From Cyclobacterium lianum (GTDB taxonomy: Bacteria > Bacteroidota > Bacteroidia > Cytophagales > Cyclobacteriaceae), in NCBI RefSeq assembly GCF_900143075.1, contig NZ_FRCY01000017.1, positions 1-64,000 on the forward strand: a stretch of DNA of 64,000 nucleotides, given 5' to 3'. Below the pieces are notes generated by a model. The model was not told where the DNA came from. It made no database searches and saw only the letters and a list, made by a program, of their open reading frames with translations. This document shows positions 24,973 through 34,400 of the stretch, in pieces. The number at the start of each line of letters is the position of its first letter. Position 1 is the stretch's first letter. Made by a program: the position numbers and the translations under genes.

Positions 24973-26565
24973 TCAATGGTTCCCGCCAATAAATTTGGGA
25001 GGTTTACGGTAATGGGTACCTTGTTCGTAGGCATAAGCTATTTCCAGCAATGCCGGCTCAGACCAGGCCGTGCCAAAAACGGAAATCCCCACAGGCAAAC
25101 CTCCCACAAATCCCATGGGAAGGGTAATGTTGGGATACCCCGCATGGGCGGCCGGAGAGGAACTTCCCAATTGAAAGCTATCCCCATTCACCCAATCCGT
25201 TTTCCAGGCCGGGCTGCCCGTGGGAGCGATGATGGCATCCAGATCATTTGTTTGAAGTGCCTTGTCTATTCCTTCCTCCCTGCTCATCCGGTTCAATGAA
25301 GCCAGGGCATCCAGATACGCTTGCTCCCTCAGATCACCCTTTTCCTGCGCCTGCTCCAGGTAAACCTGATTGTAATTTTCCAGAGAAATGCTGTCTTCCT
25401 TATTGAACCTTATCAAATCTTCCAGGCTCCTGATAGGAGCATCGGGTCCCAAACCCGCAAAATACCGGTTCAAGCCATCCTTGTATTCGTACAACATCAC
25501 CTCAAAGGAATGTGCGCCGGTACCGGAAGGCTCCACTTCCTCAATGGGAATGATTACAGCCCCCTGACGTTCCATTTCAGCTACGGCTTCCTGCATGAGT
25601 TGATCCACTTTAAAATTTCTGCCGGAGGGTCCTTTAAACCAGCCGATTCTTTTATTCTTTAAACCATCTTCCTTCAGAAATGGCAGATAGTCGCTTTGGT
25701 AATTTCCTGCGCTGGCCAGGGTTTTTTCATCTTCAGGATCTACCCCTACCAGACATCCCAGGGCAATGGCCGCATCCCTGACTGTTCTGGCCATAGGGCC
25801 AGGCGTATCCTGGGTAAAAGAAATGGGGATCACCCCTGAACGGCTCACCAATCCTACTGTGGGCTTGATCCCTACAATACCATTGGCATGAGAGGGACAT
25901 ACAATGGATCCGTTGGTTTCGGTTCCTATTGCCAGAACGGATAAATTGGCCGAAACTGCTACGGCTGAGCCCGAACTTGAACCGCAGGGATTTCTGTCCA
26001 GGTAGTAGGGGTTTTTGGTTTGACCGCCCAGCCCACTCCACCCACTGCTGGAAAGCTCCCCCCTGAAATTGGCCCATTCGCTCAGGTTGGCCTTTCCTAG
26101 TATCACAGCTCCAGACTCGCGCAACTTTTTGGCCACAAAACTATCCTTTAGAGGTTTGGACCCCGCCAGGGCTCGGGAACCTGCGGTAGTCGCCATTTGG
26201 TCATGGGTATCCAGATTATCCTTGAGCAAAACAGGTATGCCAAAAAGATTTCCTGAAGCATTGCCTTCAATGCGCAATAGATCCAGTGAGTCCGCTATAG
26301 CCAGCGCATCAGGATTGACCTGCAATACCGATTTTAATTCCGGGCCTGCCTGATCAATGTCCTCAATGCGGCTGAGATAAGCTTCCACCACCTCTCTGAC
26401 GGAAAGGGAGCCGTCTTCATAAGCCCGGTGGAAGTCCTCAATGGTCCATTCTTCATAGGGAAAATCCATTACTCCATTCTCATTTTCCTGCTGCACTGTG
26501 CAGGAATAAAAAAGTACCAGAAATAAAAAGTAATGGAATTTAACCAGCCTAAATAGTATATTCAT
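24973..26565 (-). CDS. Amidase-signature family lipoprotein
   Basis: A 530-residue protein with an SPII signal (lipobox VLFYSC, about residue 20), hence membrane-anchored on the periplasmic side. The amidase signature is intact: catalytic Lys in GIPVLLKDNLDT, the Gly/Ser-rich GSSSGSAVAVSANL with its cis-Ser, and the nucleophile region AIGTETNGSIVCP. Amidases of this type hydrolyse carboxamides; an extracytoplasmic location rules out the GatA role. The substrate is unknown. The start ATG 26565 (MNILF) begins 2 bp after the methyltransferase stop; a longer frame overlaps that gene without a signal peptide. Confidence 0.9.
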   Translation of the reverse strand: MNILFRLVKFHYFLFLVLFYSCTVQQENENGVMDFPYEEWTIEDFHRAYEDGSLSVREVVEAYLSRIEDIDQAGPELKSVLQVNPDALAIADSLDLLRIEGNASGNLFGIPVLLKDNLDTHDQMATTAGSRALAGSKPLKDSFVAKKLRESGAVILGKANLSEWANFRGELSSSGWSGLGGQTKNPYYLDRNPCGSSSGSAVAVSANLSVLAIGTETNGSIVCPSHANGIVGIKPTVGLVSRSGVIPISFTQDTPGPMARTVRDAAIALGCLVGVDPEDEKTLASAGNYQSDYLPFLKEDGLKNKRIGWFKGPSGRNFKVDQLMQEAVAEMERQGAVIIPIEEVEPSGTGAHSFEVMLYEYKDGLNRYFAGLGPDAPIRSLEDLIRFNKEDSISLENYNQVYLEQAQEKGDLREQAYLDALASLNRMSREEGIDKALQTNDLDAIIAPTGSPAWKTDWVNGDSFQLGSSSPAAHAGYPNITLPMGFVGGLPVGISVFGTAWSEPALLEIAYAYEQGTHYRKPPKFIGGNH

Positions 26566-26566
26566 A

Positions 26567-27196
26567 TCATTCTTTTTTATTTGTTTTTTTCTTTCTGCCA
26601 AATGCCCGGATCAAAGCTGCCTCCCCCATATGGTAACTCCCCTCTTCCAGGCTATCGTTTACTTCTTCCAGCACCTCCCATTCAAAATCCGTAAAATCTC
26701 TTTGTATCTCTGCCAATGAAAAAAGCATTCCTTCATTTTTTGGTCCACCGGCTTTCGGATTTACCGCACTGAACCGAAGATGGGCCTTGCTGAAGCCCTC
26801 CAGAATCAAATATCCTCCCGGTTTCAGGAAATTACCAAGCTTTTGATGATAAGCCCTGCGATCTGATTCCGGGAAATGGGCAAATACCAGGCCCAGGGCA
26901 TCAAAGGTTTCGGGTTCGTAATGGACATCTTCCATGGCTCCCAGCCGATACGAAATATGAACCTTTTCCCTATCCGCCAGCTTTTCTCCTTTTTTCAATC
27001 CTTCCTCACTCCAATCAAAAGCATGCACCTCCCAGCCAGATTTGGCTGCAAAGACGGCATTCCTGCCCTCCCCTTCAGCCGGTAACAATATTTTCCCCGG
27101 TTTTAGCCCTGACAGGCTTGAAGCAAAAAAAGCGTTAGGTGCTTCCCCATAGACATAGCTTTCAGCTTTATACCTTTCATCCCAAAATGATTTCAT
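26567..27196 (-). CDS. Class I SAM-dependent methyltransferase (TehB/thiopurine-like)
   Basis: A 209-residue protein. The N-terminal FWDERYKAESYVYGEAPNAF is the usual opening of small TehB/Methyltransf_25-type enzymes. SAM-binding motif I is LLPAEGEGRNAVFAAKSGW (about residue 37), the post-I acidic segment VHAFDWSEEGL, and later ALGLVFAHFP and LKPGGYLILEGF. Detoxifying methylation of small molecules or metalloids is typical of the group, but the substrate cannot be read. ATG 27196 is chosen over TTG 27205. It is probably co-transcribed with the amidase. Confidence 0.85.
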   Translation of the reverse strand: MKSFWDERYKAESYVYGEAPNAFFASSLSGLKPGKILLPAEGEGRNAVFAAKSGWEVHAFDWSEEGLKKGEKLADREKVHISYRLGAMEDVHYEPETFDALGLVFAHFPESDRRAYHQKLGNFLKPGGYLILEGFSKAHLRFSAVNPKAGGPKNEGMLFSLAEIQRDFTDFEWEVLEEVNDSLEEGSYHMGEAALIRAFGRKKKTNKKE

Positions 27197-27400
27197 GATC
27201 TCCAATTATTAAATGTACGCTTAAAATGGTATTTTTAATGAATTTATGACTTAAATAACGTATGGTAAAACGTACCGCTTACAATAATTCAAAAGAATCA
27301 TGAAATCGACACGATTAAAATCATCATTAAACACACAGGGCAATGATTATTTTAATCGTCAAAGATTCCATCTGACCATTAAAAAACAAATTATAAACAG

Positions 27401-27934
27401 ATGAAAGTTAAAGTGACCTTTATCCTATTCCTGATGAATGCCCTTGCTATCGCAGGTATGGGACAGGAAGATCCATTCCTCAGGGATTTTCTGGAAAGAT
27501 GGGAGAATTCCAAAAAGTATTTTATTGCCGTGGCAGAAGCCATGCCGCAAGACAAATACCATGAAATCGTCTATGAGGGGGGAATGAGTTTTGCCGGACA
27601 ACTCATGCATGTAGCGCTGATCATTGACTGGCATGCTTTCAGCAAATTTGACGGTCAGGATTCCCCCATTCGCCGGGAAGAATTTACTGTTGAAGGAAAA
27701 ACCAAACAGGAAATGATCCGGGTAGCTGAAAGGGAATTTGATCGTGCGGGTAAATTAATTGCCGCTTTTGACCCTGAAAGATTGGAGGAAAAAGGTGATT
27801 ATGCCGACTTCACCAGAACGCGAAGGCAATTTCTGCTTTTACTGGCAGACCACGTAAGCCACCACCGGGCTCAAATGATTGTCTTCCTCAGGCTGCAAGG
27901 AATAGAGCCGCCCAATTATATCAATTACCAATAA
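27401..27934 (+). CDS. DinB-fold protein with signal peptide
   Basis: A 177-residue protein. The hydrophobic N-terminus (TFILFLMNALAIAGMGQ, cleavage near residue 22) suggests export. The mature part is a four-helix DinB/YfiT bundle with the metal-ligand histidines: one in FAGQLMHVALIIDWHAF (about residue 70) and a second cluster in LADHVSHHRAQMIVFLRLQG, ending with IEPPNYINYQ. The family includes thiol transferases and hydrolases, with function often unknown. It converges with the large secreted gene; the two coding regions overlap by 14 bp at their 3' ends. Confidence 0.85.
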   Translation: MKVKVTFILFLMNALAIAGMGQEDPFLRDFLERWENSKKYFIAVAEAMPQDKYHEIVYEGGMSFAGQLMHVALIIDWHAFSKFDGQDSPIRREEFTVEGKTKQEMIRVAEREFDRAGKLIAAFDPERLEEKGDYADFTRTRRQFLLLLADHVSHHRAQMIVFLRLQGIEPPNYINYQ

Positions 27935-30596
27935 CGGTGATCGCACTCTTCTCCGTCTTTTCGAGACCTAAAACCTCGCTGCGGTATTTGACAATTACCG
28001 GATAGCTTCCTGTGACAGCCTCGGTTCCGTCTACCATACCTTCCCATTGACATAATGGAAGGGAACCTCCCTCATTCTGGCTTTCGCAGTGATATACCAA
28101 TGCACCGTTTCTATTGTAAATAAAGATTTCCACCCAGTCGATGTCCTCATCGGCAAAAACCACAAATTTCCGGTCCGGATCTCCCGGAACCAGCGCATTG
28201 GGATATCTTACCAATACGGCACAGCCCTCCTCCACATCAAAAGACTGCACCTGCCGGCATCCATTGTTGTCAATTACTGTAAGTTCATAGTTTCCCGGGG
28301 ACAAAGGCCTGAAACTTGACGCATCGCTTACTTCTGCTCCTTCAAAAACCCAGGAATAGGAGGCAAAGTCACCCGGAGAAATGTTCGGACTGATGTTTTC
28401 AGCACTGCACAACTCATAAACATTTTCCAGATTCAAGGACTGAGTCTCAAATTGGGTCACTTCGTATACCGCACTTTCCAGCTGGCAGTTGATTTCATTT
28501 CTCAGCACGGCTTCGTACACGCCAGGCTCTTCTACCTCAATTTCCAATTGGCCATCCAACTCAAAGAGCCAGGTATTTCCCGCTTCTGGATCCACGCGGT
28601 ACCATTCCACCTTATTGGACGGGTCACCTGTGACCACTGCCTCCAGCCGGGTGAAATTGTCTCCACTGCACAGCGGTGATCCTTCTATCGAAATAGAACC
28701 GTCATTGGCCTGAATGCTCACTTCAAATGAGATGGGATTTACTGGGCAACTGCTACTGGCACGGGGCTGCACCTCCAGTAAAAATGTGCCGGTAGATGGG
28801 GGGAAAAATTCCACATCTCTGCCCAGTATTGTCCTGTCAGGTGCCATCCATCGAATGATCACGTCATTCGGATTGGCATCAAAGAGTTCTGCTGTAAAGA
28901 TCTGATTTCCAAAACAATCGATGATCCGCTTACTGAAATCGTATTCCAAAGGCTCATTCACAACCACATCCATGGTTCTGGTCCTTGGACACAGGGGAGA
29001 ACCCGGATCTGCAGAAGTTCCCATGAGCCGGTAGCTACCTGTTTGGTCAATGATAAAACTGCCATCGTCTTCCGAAGCTACTTCATTGCCTGAAGGGTCT
29101 GTAAGGGTAAAAAGGAGGTTTTGAGACGTCTGCGGGCTAAGGGCATAGCGTTCGCAGACGGTGAGTGAGGAAGGCACGGAAAAAGAAACCTGAGCCGGAC
29201 CTGCCACTTCATAAAACTCAGATTTGGTATTGCTGCAGGCATCATTGTCACTCACTTCTACCCGGTAATTTCCTTTGGGCACCTCCACTTCTATCTGGGT
29301 TTGATTTTGGAAATCATCCGAATAACTGTTGCCATTCTCTGAAGAAATCCGGTAGCTTCCGGAAACAGAAAGCCCTTTAAAATCGAGGAGCAGTATACCT
29401 CGTCCGGCTCCTGCCTCGGTACATTGGGAAGGGGTAGAACTGACTTCAAAATCTATTCCTTCATCTGGATTTTCGTTTTCAATGCTGATCGACTTTCTGA
29501 TGGTACAGGTACCCACCGAAGCGGAGACGGTGTACAATCTGGGCTCAAGACCAGTGATGGTTCTGGTATCACCAGCAGGGATTTGATTGATGGTTTCCGG
29601 CGTTGCGCCGGGAATCGTAATGGATGAAATCGTGGTGTTGGCGGTGATTTCAAAAATGCCATTGCCGGAAGCGCAGCTCTCCGCATCACGTATTTTGGTC
29701 AGGCTGAAATCGGGTGCCGCACTAACCGTAAGCGGAAAGGATTTCTCCACATTACAGCCAGGCCTTTCCGGATCTTCCACGCTAAAAAATATCGTATAAT
29801 CTCCCAGCCCCTCTAAATCGTCCGTATCCAGATTCAACTCATAGGCTTCCGCTATAAGAGTCCTTTGTTGCTGACCGTCTTTACTGTAAGACCATGAGGC
29901 CAGGTACGGGGCGTCCGGGCGATAGCTTACGGTACTACCCAAACATGCCTCCCGGGCAGAAGCATTGACATCCACCGCAATAGAGGGGCCCACAAAGGTG
30001 GTGGCTACGGCCTCACAGGCTACCGAACTCACTTTGGCATAATACCTTCCGGGTTCGGTGGCCAGGTAGGTATTGCCGGTACCCAAAACCGTATTGGCAG
30101 GGTTCAGCCACTCTATCGTGTACCGTCCAAAGTTGGGATCGTTGGGATCCAGGGCCTGCAGGGTAACGGGATCGTTGCCACAAAACACCACATCCGGCGG
30201 CAACACGAAGGAAGGCCCACGCTCCACGGTGACGGTCAGACTACCCTGATAATAATTCTGGTTGTCAGCACGAATGACACGCAGGTTTACCTGATAGGTA
30301 CCAGTCGATGTGAAGGGAAAGGAAATTTCCTGGGCCTGAGCTCCACCCGACTCATAAAAGATTTCAAACCCGGAGGCATCCAGAATACTCCAGATGTACC
30401 TATCCGTAGCTGGATCTCCACCTGCTGAAAAGTCGCCATATGCAAAAGCGCCGTTGAGACAAACGCCCTCCGGCCCCTGAAGGTTTGGCTCTGCCCGGAA
30501 CGATGGGGAAATTACCGTTGATGTGTTCCCCATAAGGAGTATCATTGTTACAGCGAGTACAGCAGTTGAAAGCCTTATGGGTACCGACATTTTCAT
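27921..30596 (-). CDS. Large secreted protein with T9SS type B (gliding/CHU-like) C-terminal domain
   Basis: An 891-residue exported protein: a signal peptide (RLSTAVLAVTMILLMGNTST), then a chain of Ig-like/PKD-like beta domains with paired Cys (PDVVFCGNDPVTL, VTVERGPSF), ending in a domain of the gliding-motility-associated type: NALVPGDPDRKFVVFADEDI, IFIYNRNGALVYHCES, CQWEGMVDGTEAVTGSYPVI. Such domains target cargo to type IX secretion. It is homologous to the last ~800 residues of the 1709-residue protein next door. Surface adhesion or gliding role is inferred. Confidence 0.85.
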   Translation of the reverse strand: MKMSVPIRLSTAVLAVTMILLMGNTSTVISPSFRAEPNLQGPEGVCLNGAFAYGDFSAGGDPATDRYIWSILDASGFEIFYESGGAQAQEISFPFTSTGTYQVNLRVIRADNQNYYQGSLTVTVERGPSFVLPPDVVFCGNDPVTLQALDPNDPNFGRYTIEWLNPANTVLGTGNTYLATEPGRYYAKVSSVACEAVATTFVGPSIAVDVNASAREACLGSTVSYRPDAPYLASWSYSKDGQQQRTLIAEAYELNLDTDDLEGLGDYTIFFSVEDPERPGCNVEKSFPLTVSAAPDFSLTKIRDAESCASGNGIFEITANTTISSITIPGATPETINQIPAGDTRTITGLEPRLYTVSASVGTCTIRKSISIENENPDEGIDFEVSSTPSQCTEAGAGRGILLLDFKGLSVSGSYRISSENGNSYSDDFQNQTQIEVEVPKGNYRVEVSDNDACSNTKSEFYEVAGPAQVSFSVPSSLTVCERYALSPQTSQNLLFTLTDPSGNEVASEDDGSFIIDQTGSYRLMGTSADPGSPLCPRTRTMDVVVNEPLEYDFSKRIIDCFGNQIFTAELFDANPNDVIIRWMAPDRTILGRDVEFFPPSTGTFLLEVQPRASSSCPVNPISFEVSIQANDGSISIEGSPLCSGDNFTRLEAVVTGDPSNKVEWYRVDPEAGNTWLFELDGQLEIEVEEPGVYEAVLRNEINCQLESAVYEVTQFETQSLNLENVYELCSAENISPNISPGDFASYSWVFEGAEVSDASSFRPLSPGNYELTVIDNNGCRQVQSFDVEEGCAVLVRYPNALVPGDPDRKFVVFADEDIDWVEIFIYNRNGALVYHCESQNEGGSLPLCQWEGMVDGTEAVTGSYPVIVKYRSEVLGLEKTEKSAITVIGN

Positions 30597-30710
30597 TTTA
30601 TGTTTAAATCAGGTAAATTTAATCAGACGCTGCAAATGAATAGCATATTTGGTACCAGTTTTTAATGCCACCTGATTGTATGTAAATCCCGCCATCTTAC
30701 CATTCCCCGG

Positions 30711-31466
30711 CTAACGGACAAAAACCCATTCCTCTTCACTACTTTTGTTTACAGAAAACTCATACCCCCCTTTATCAAAGGTTTTCAATTCTTCGGGATT
30801 TTCGATTTTATTTTTGATAATAAAGTCAGTCATTAAGCCCCTGGCTTGTTTGGAAAAAATACCAATATTCTTGTATTCTCCGTCTTTAAATTCCTTAAAT
30901 ATAACATCGATCACCCTGGACTTTAAGGCCTTTTTGTTTACTGCTTTAAAGTATTCCTTTGATGCCAGGTTGATCACCGGATCTCCCTTGGCACTCTCAT
31001 TGATGGCACTTGCAATTTTATCCCCCCAGAAACTATACAGGTCCTTACCCTTTTTATTTTTCAATTTCGTCTTCATTTCCAGGCGATAGGGCTGTATCAG
31101 GTCCATAGGCCTAAGCAAGCCGTATAGCCCTGAGAGTATCCGAAGGTGTTTTTGCGCAAAGGCAAAGTCAGCTTCTGAAAAGGCATCCACATCTATATGG
31201 GTATACACATCTCCCTTAAATGCCAACAGGGCCTGTTTGGAGTTTTCAACCGTAAATTCATCCTCAAATTGCCGAAACCTCTCTTCATTCAGACTGGCAA
31301 TATTGTCGCTCACATGCATGAGCTCCCGGATCGCCTTGCTTGATTTTTTCTTCAGAATACCAACCAGCTCTTTGGTCTCCTTTTGAAAGGCAGGTTTGGT
31401 GTTTAAACCGATGTCTGTGGTGCTGTAATCCAGTGTTTTTGCGGGTGAAATCAATACTATCATCAT
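30711..31466 (-). CDS. yaaA: Peroxide stress protein YaaA (DUF328/UPF0246)
   Basis: A 251-residue protein of usual length. Family hallmarks: MIVLISPAKTLDY at the N-terminus, LMHVSDNIASLNEERF, the central LRILSGLYGLLRPMDLIQPY (about residue 120) and the C-terminal YKNIGIFSKQARGLMTDFII. YaaA binds DNA and limits Fenton damage by reducing free iron. ATG at 31466 overlaps the stop of the upstream giant gene (ATGA), so the two may be co-translated despite unrelated roles; ATG 31463 is the alternative start. Confidence 0.93.
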   Translation of the reverse strand: MMIVLISPAKTLDYSTTDIGLNTKPAFQKETKELVGILKKKSSKAIRELMHVSDNIASLNEERFRQFEDEFTVENSKQALLAFKGDVYTHIDVDAFSEADFAFAQKHLRILSGLYGLLRPMDLIQPYRLEMKTKLKNKKGKDLYSFWGDKIASAINESAKGDPVINLASKEYFKAVNKKALKSRVIDVIFKEFKDGEYKNIGIFSKQARGLMTDFIIKNKIENPEELKTFDKGGYEFSVNKSSEEEWVFVR

Positions 31467-34400
31467 CAATCTATTACTACTATGGCTTTTCTTATGGTTC
31501 TTTCAATCATTTGTTCTTCGTTTGTAAACTTCACAACCACGGGATATGTTCCCACAGGCACCTTTTTACCATTGACTATACCATCCCAACTGCACACCGA
31601 TACATTTTCAGCTACTTTGGTTTCCTCACAGACATAAAGTAGTTCACCCCAGCGGTTATAAATGTAAACCAGGAGAGTATCTATTTCTCCCTGCGTGTAT
31701 ATCACAAAATTACGGTTGGGATCTTCCGGTCTTATGGCATTCGGAAACCTTACGTTGATATCGCAGGTTTCCTCCACTTCAAAGTTTACCGTAAACACAC
31801 AACCTGCCTCGTCAGTTACACGCAATTCATAAGCACCGGCCCGCTCAGGAACCAATACCGCCTCTTCGCTAATCAACACCTCATCCCTGTACCATTCGTA
31901 CGAAGCCCAGCTGCCTGGATCCAAACTTACCAGATCGCCTGAAACGTTACATATCTCATACCGGTCAGACAACACCGGCGGCACCGCATCAGAAAAAATA
32001 ATTTCTATATTTCCTGTACCGAGCACACATCCGTTCTCACCGAGAAGCCGGATCTCATAAACGCCCGGGTTGTCGATCACAAGGATAGAATCCGACTCCC
32101 CTTCAATCAGGCTTATTCCGGACCCAACACGGTAATACCACTCAATTTGTTCAACCTGTGAAAAGTCGGCCTCAGCCCTGATCTCTGTTTGCGGGACGCC
32201 GCACAGTCCGGGACTGCTAAGTGTGACTTCGGCTTCATTTCCGGTACCGATGGAATAGGTTTCCGGATCGGGGATGGCGCAGCCTCCCAGGTCGGTAACC
32301 TCCACCAGGTATTCCCCCTGGGGCAAGTCCACACGTATGCTGTCTTCTCCTGTAAAAGCCGCCTCTATTTCCTCTCCTGTTGCCAGGTTCAGAATCCTGT
32401 AATTACCCGAAGCCGCTCCGCCGCTGAATGAAATGAATACAGCTCCCTCCAGCACTCCATCCGCTGTACAGGATTCCGGAGCAACTTCCACCTCATAGAG
32501 GGTGTTTGCCGGAGGGCTGGCATTTTCTATGACCGCCACCTGCGATGCAGGGCAGCCTCCAGAATAACCCGTAAAGGTGTAGGTACCGGGCGCCAGTCCG
32601 GATAAGTCGATTTCGTCCCCAGCTTCCAGGTTCTGGAAAACTTCATCCGTATCTACTGAGATCAAACTGTCCAGAGCGGTGCCCGCTTGCAGAACCAGGC
32701 TTCCATCTACTATCTCACAACTTTGCGCGGGACTGATTGCTGTGAGCGTGAATTCCGGAATGGGATTCACCAGCAAGCTGGCCGTTCTTTCTACCGTACA
32801 GGTACTATCCTGAGGGTCTCTGGCTTGAAACAAAAGGTCAAAGCTCCCCGGCCCTTCAAGGTCTGCCGTGTTGATTTCCAACACCTCAGTTTCTCCCAAT
32901 AATTCGTAATCACCTTCTCCGGCTGATCTGATCGACCAAAGGCCGGAAACAGGCGTGTCGGGATTGAAGGAAACATCCTCCCCATAGCACACCTCCTCGG
33001 CAGACTGTTCCAGTTCGAATTCAAATGGGGGACCTACAAATACGGATTGAGTAACCGGACATGCTTCAAATATTGCTTCATCCTCCCCATCTGGCAGCGC
33101 ATAGGATACTGTTACAGTATAGATACTTTCTTCCGTTACCTGAAGTTCATTGGTATTTCCGATGATTTCACCGGCAGCATTTTCCCATACAAATTCGTAT
33201 TCTGACAAACGCGGATCTTCCGGATCTACTGCGAACAGATTTTTCACATCTCCGCAAAGCGACACCTCATCCGGCAGAATGATTTCCGGTGAAGCCACCA
33301 CCTCCACCTCTACAGAGAAAACTTCTTCCCAGGGTGTTCCACACCGGTCCACTTCGAGCTGTACGGTAAATACTCCAACCGTATCAAAAGCATATTCCAG
33401 GTCCTGAAATTCTTCGCCCCCGTTGAGAAACTCGTCTACCACTTCACCCTCCGCATTAAAAATGGTCCAGTTGTAGGTATCAATATCCGGCTCCCCACCA
33501 CCTTCGAATAAGCCCACCGCACCTTCCTCATCGGACAGACACAGTCGGTCGGGTCCGTTTAAGCTGGGGTCTGGTATATTACTCCCGGAATTTTGCACAA
33601 ATGAAGGAAGACCCAGATTACTCGTTCCCGGCATGGGATCTACCGCATTCTGATTGAAGGTGGAAGGGTTACATCCCGAGCCAATCTGGATCTGACCAAT
33701 CTGATTTGAACCGACTACAGCCACATAAATCTGGCCGTCCGGCCCTATCTGTACCGCTCCCAAATCCAGACCGCCGGTACCGGAAACGGTGGCCCTGCTA
33801 TCCAAAATACAGCGCTCTATTGCATCCTGGTCAGCTGCACTTTGAAAGCATTCCGAACAGGAGGATGTGTCCGGACTATCCGGATCATCTCCTGCCTCCG
33901 TCTCCTGTATATAAAATTCTTCTACACCCGGGCCGCCATTTCTGTAGGACACAAATATACGGCTTGCATCTGAGGAGAATTCCAATCCATAAATATCACC
34001 GTCTGACCCGAGATCCAGGCTGGCATATTCCTCCATTTCCCCGGTACTCTGATCAAAATCAAAAATATCGACTTTATTGGTGCCATTTTCCGTATAAGCT
34101 ACTGCCAGTTTGCTCCCATCTCCTGAAATCTTCATGGTTCCTATGCCGTCACCAAAATCATGATTTCCGCCGATAGAATTAAAAACAGGCTGACCTATTC
34201 CTTCACTGGAGACCGGATACATCCTGAAGGTATCATTGCCCTTTTCGTGAAAAACTACCCAGGTGGTGTCTCCGGAATTAAAAGCAGTAGCATGCTCTGT
34301 GCTCGGACTGAAAAGAAAATTATCTTTGGTGACCACGTTGCCAATACCATCAGGATTGTCTCCCTTGATGTCCACCACTGAAAAATTTACTTCATTTTCC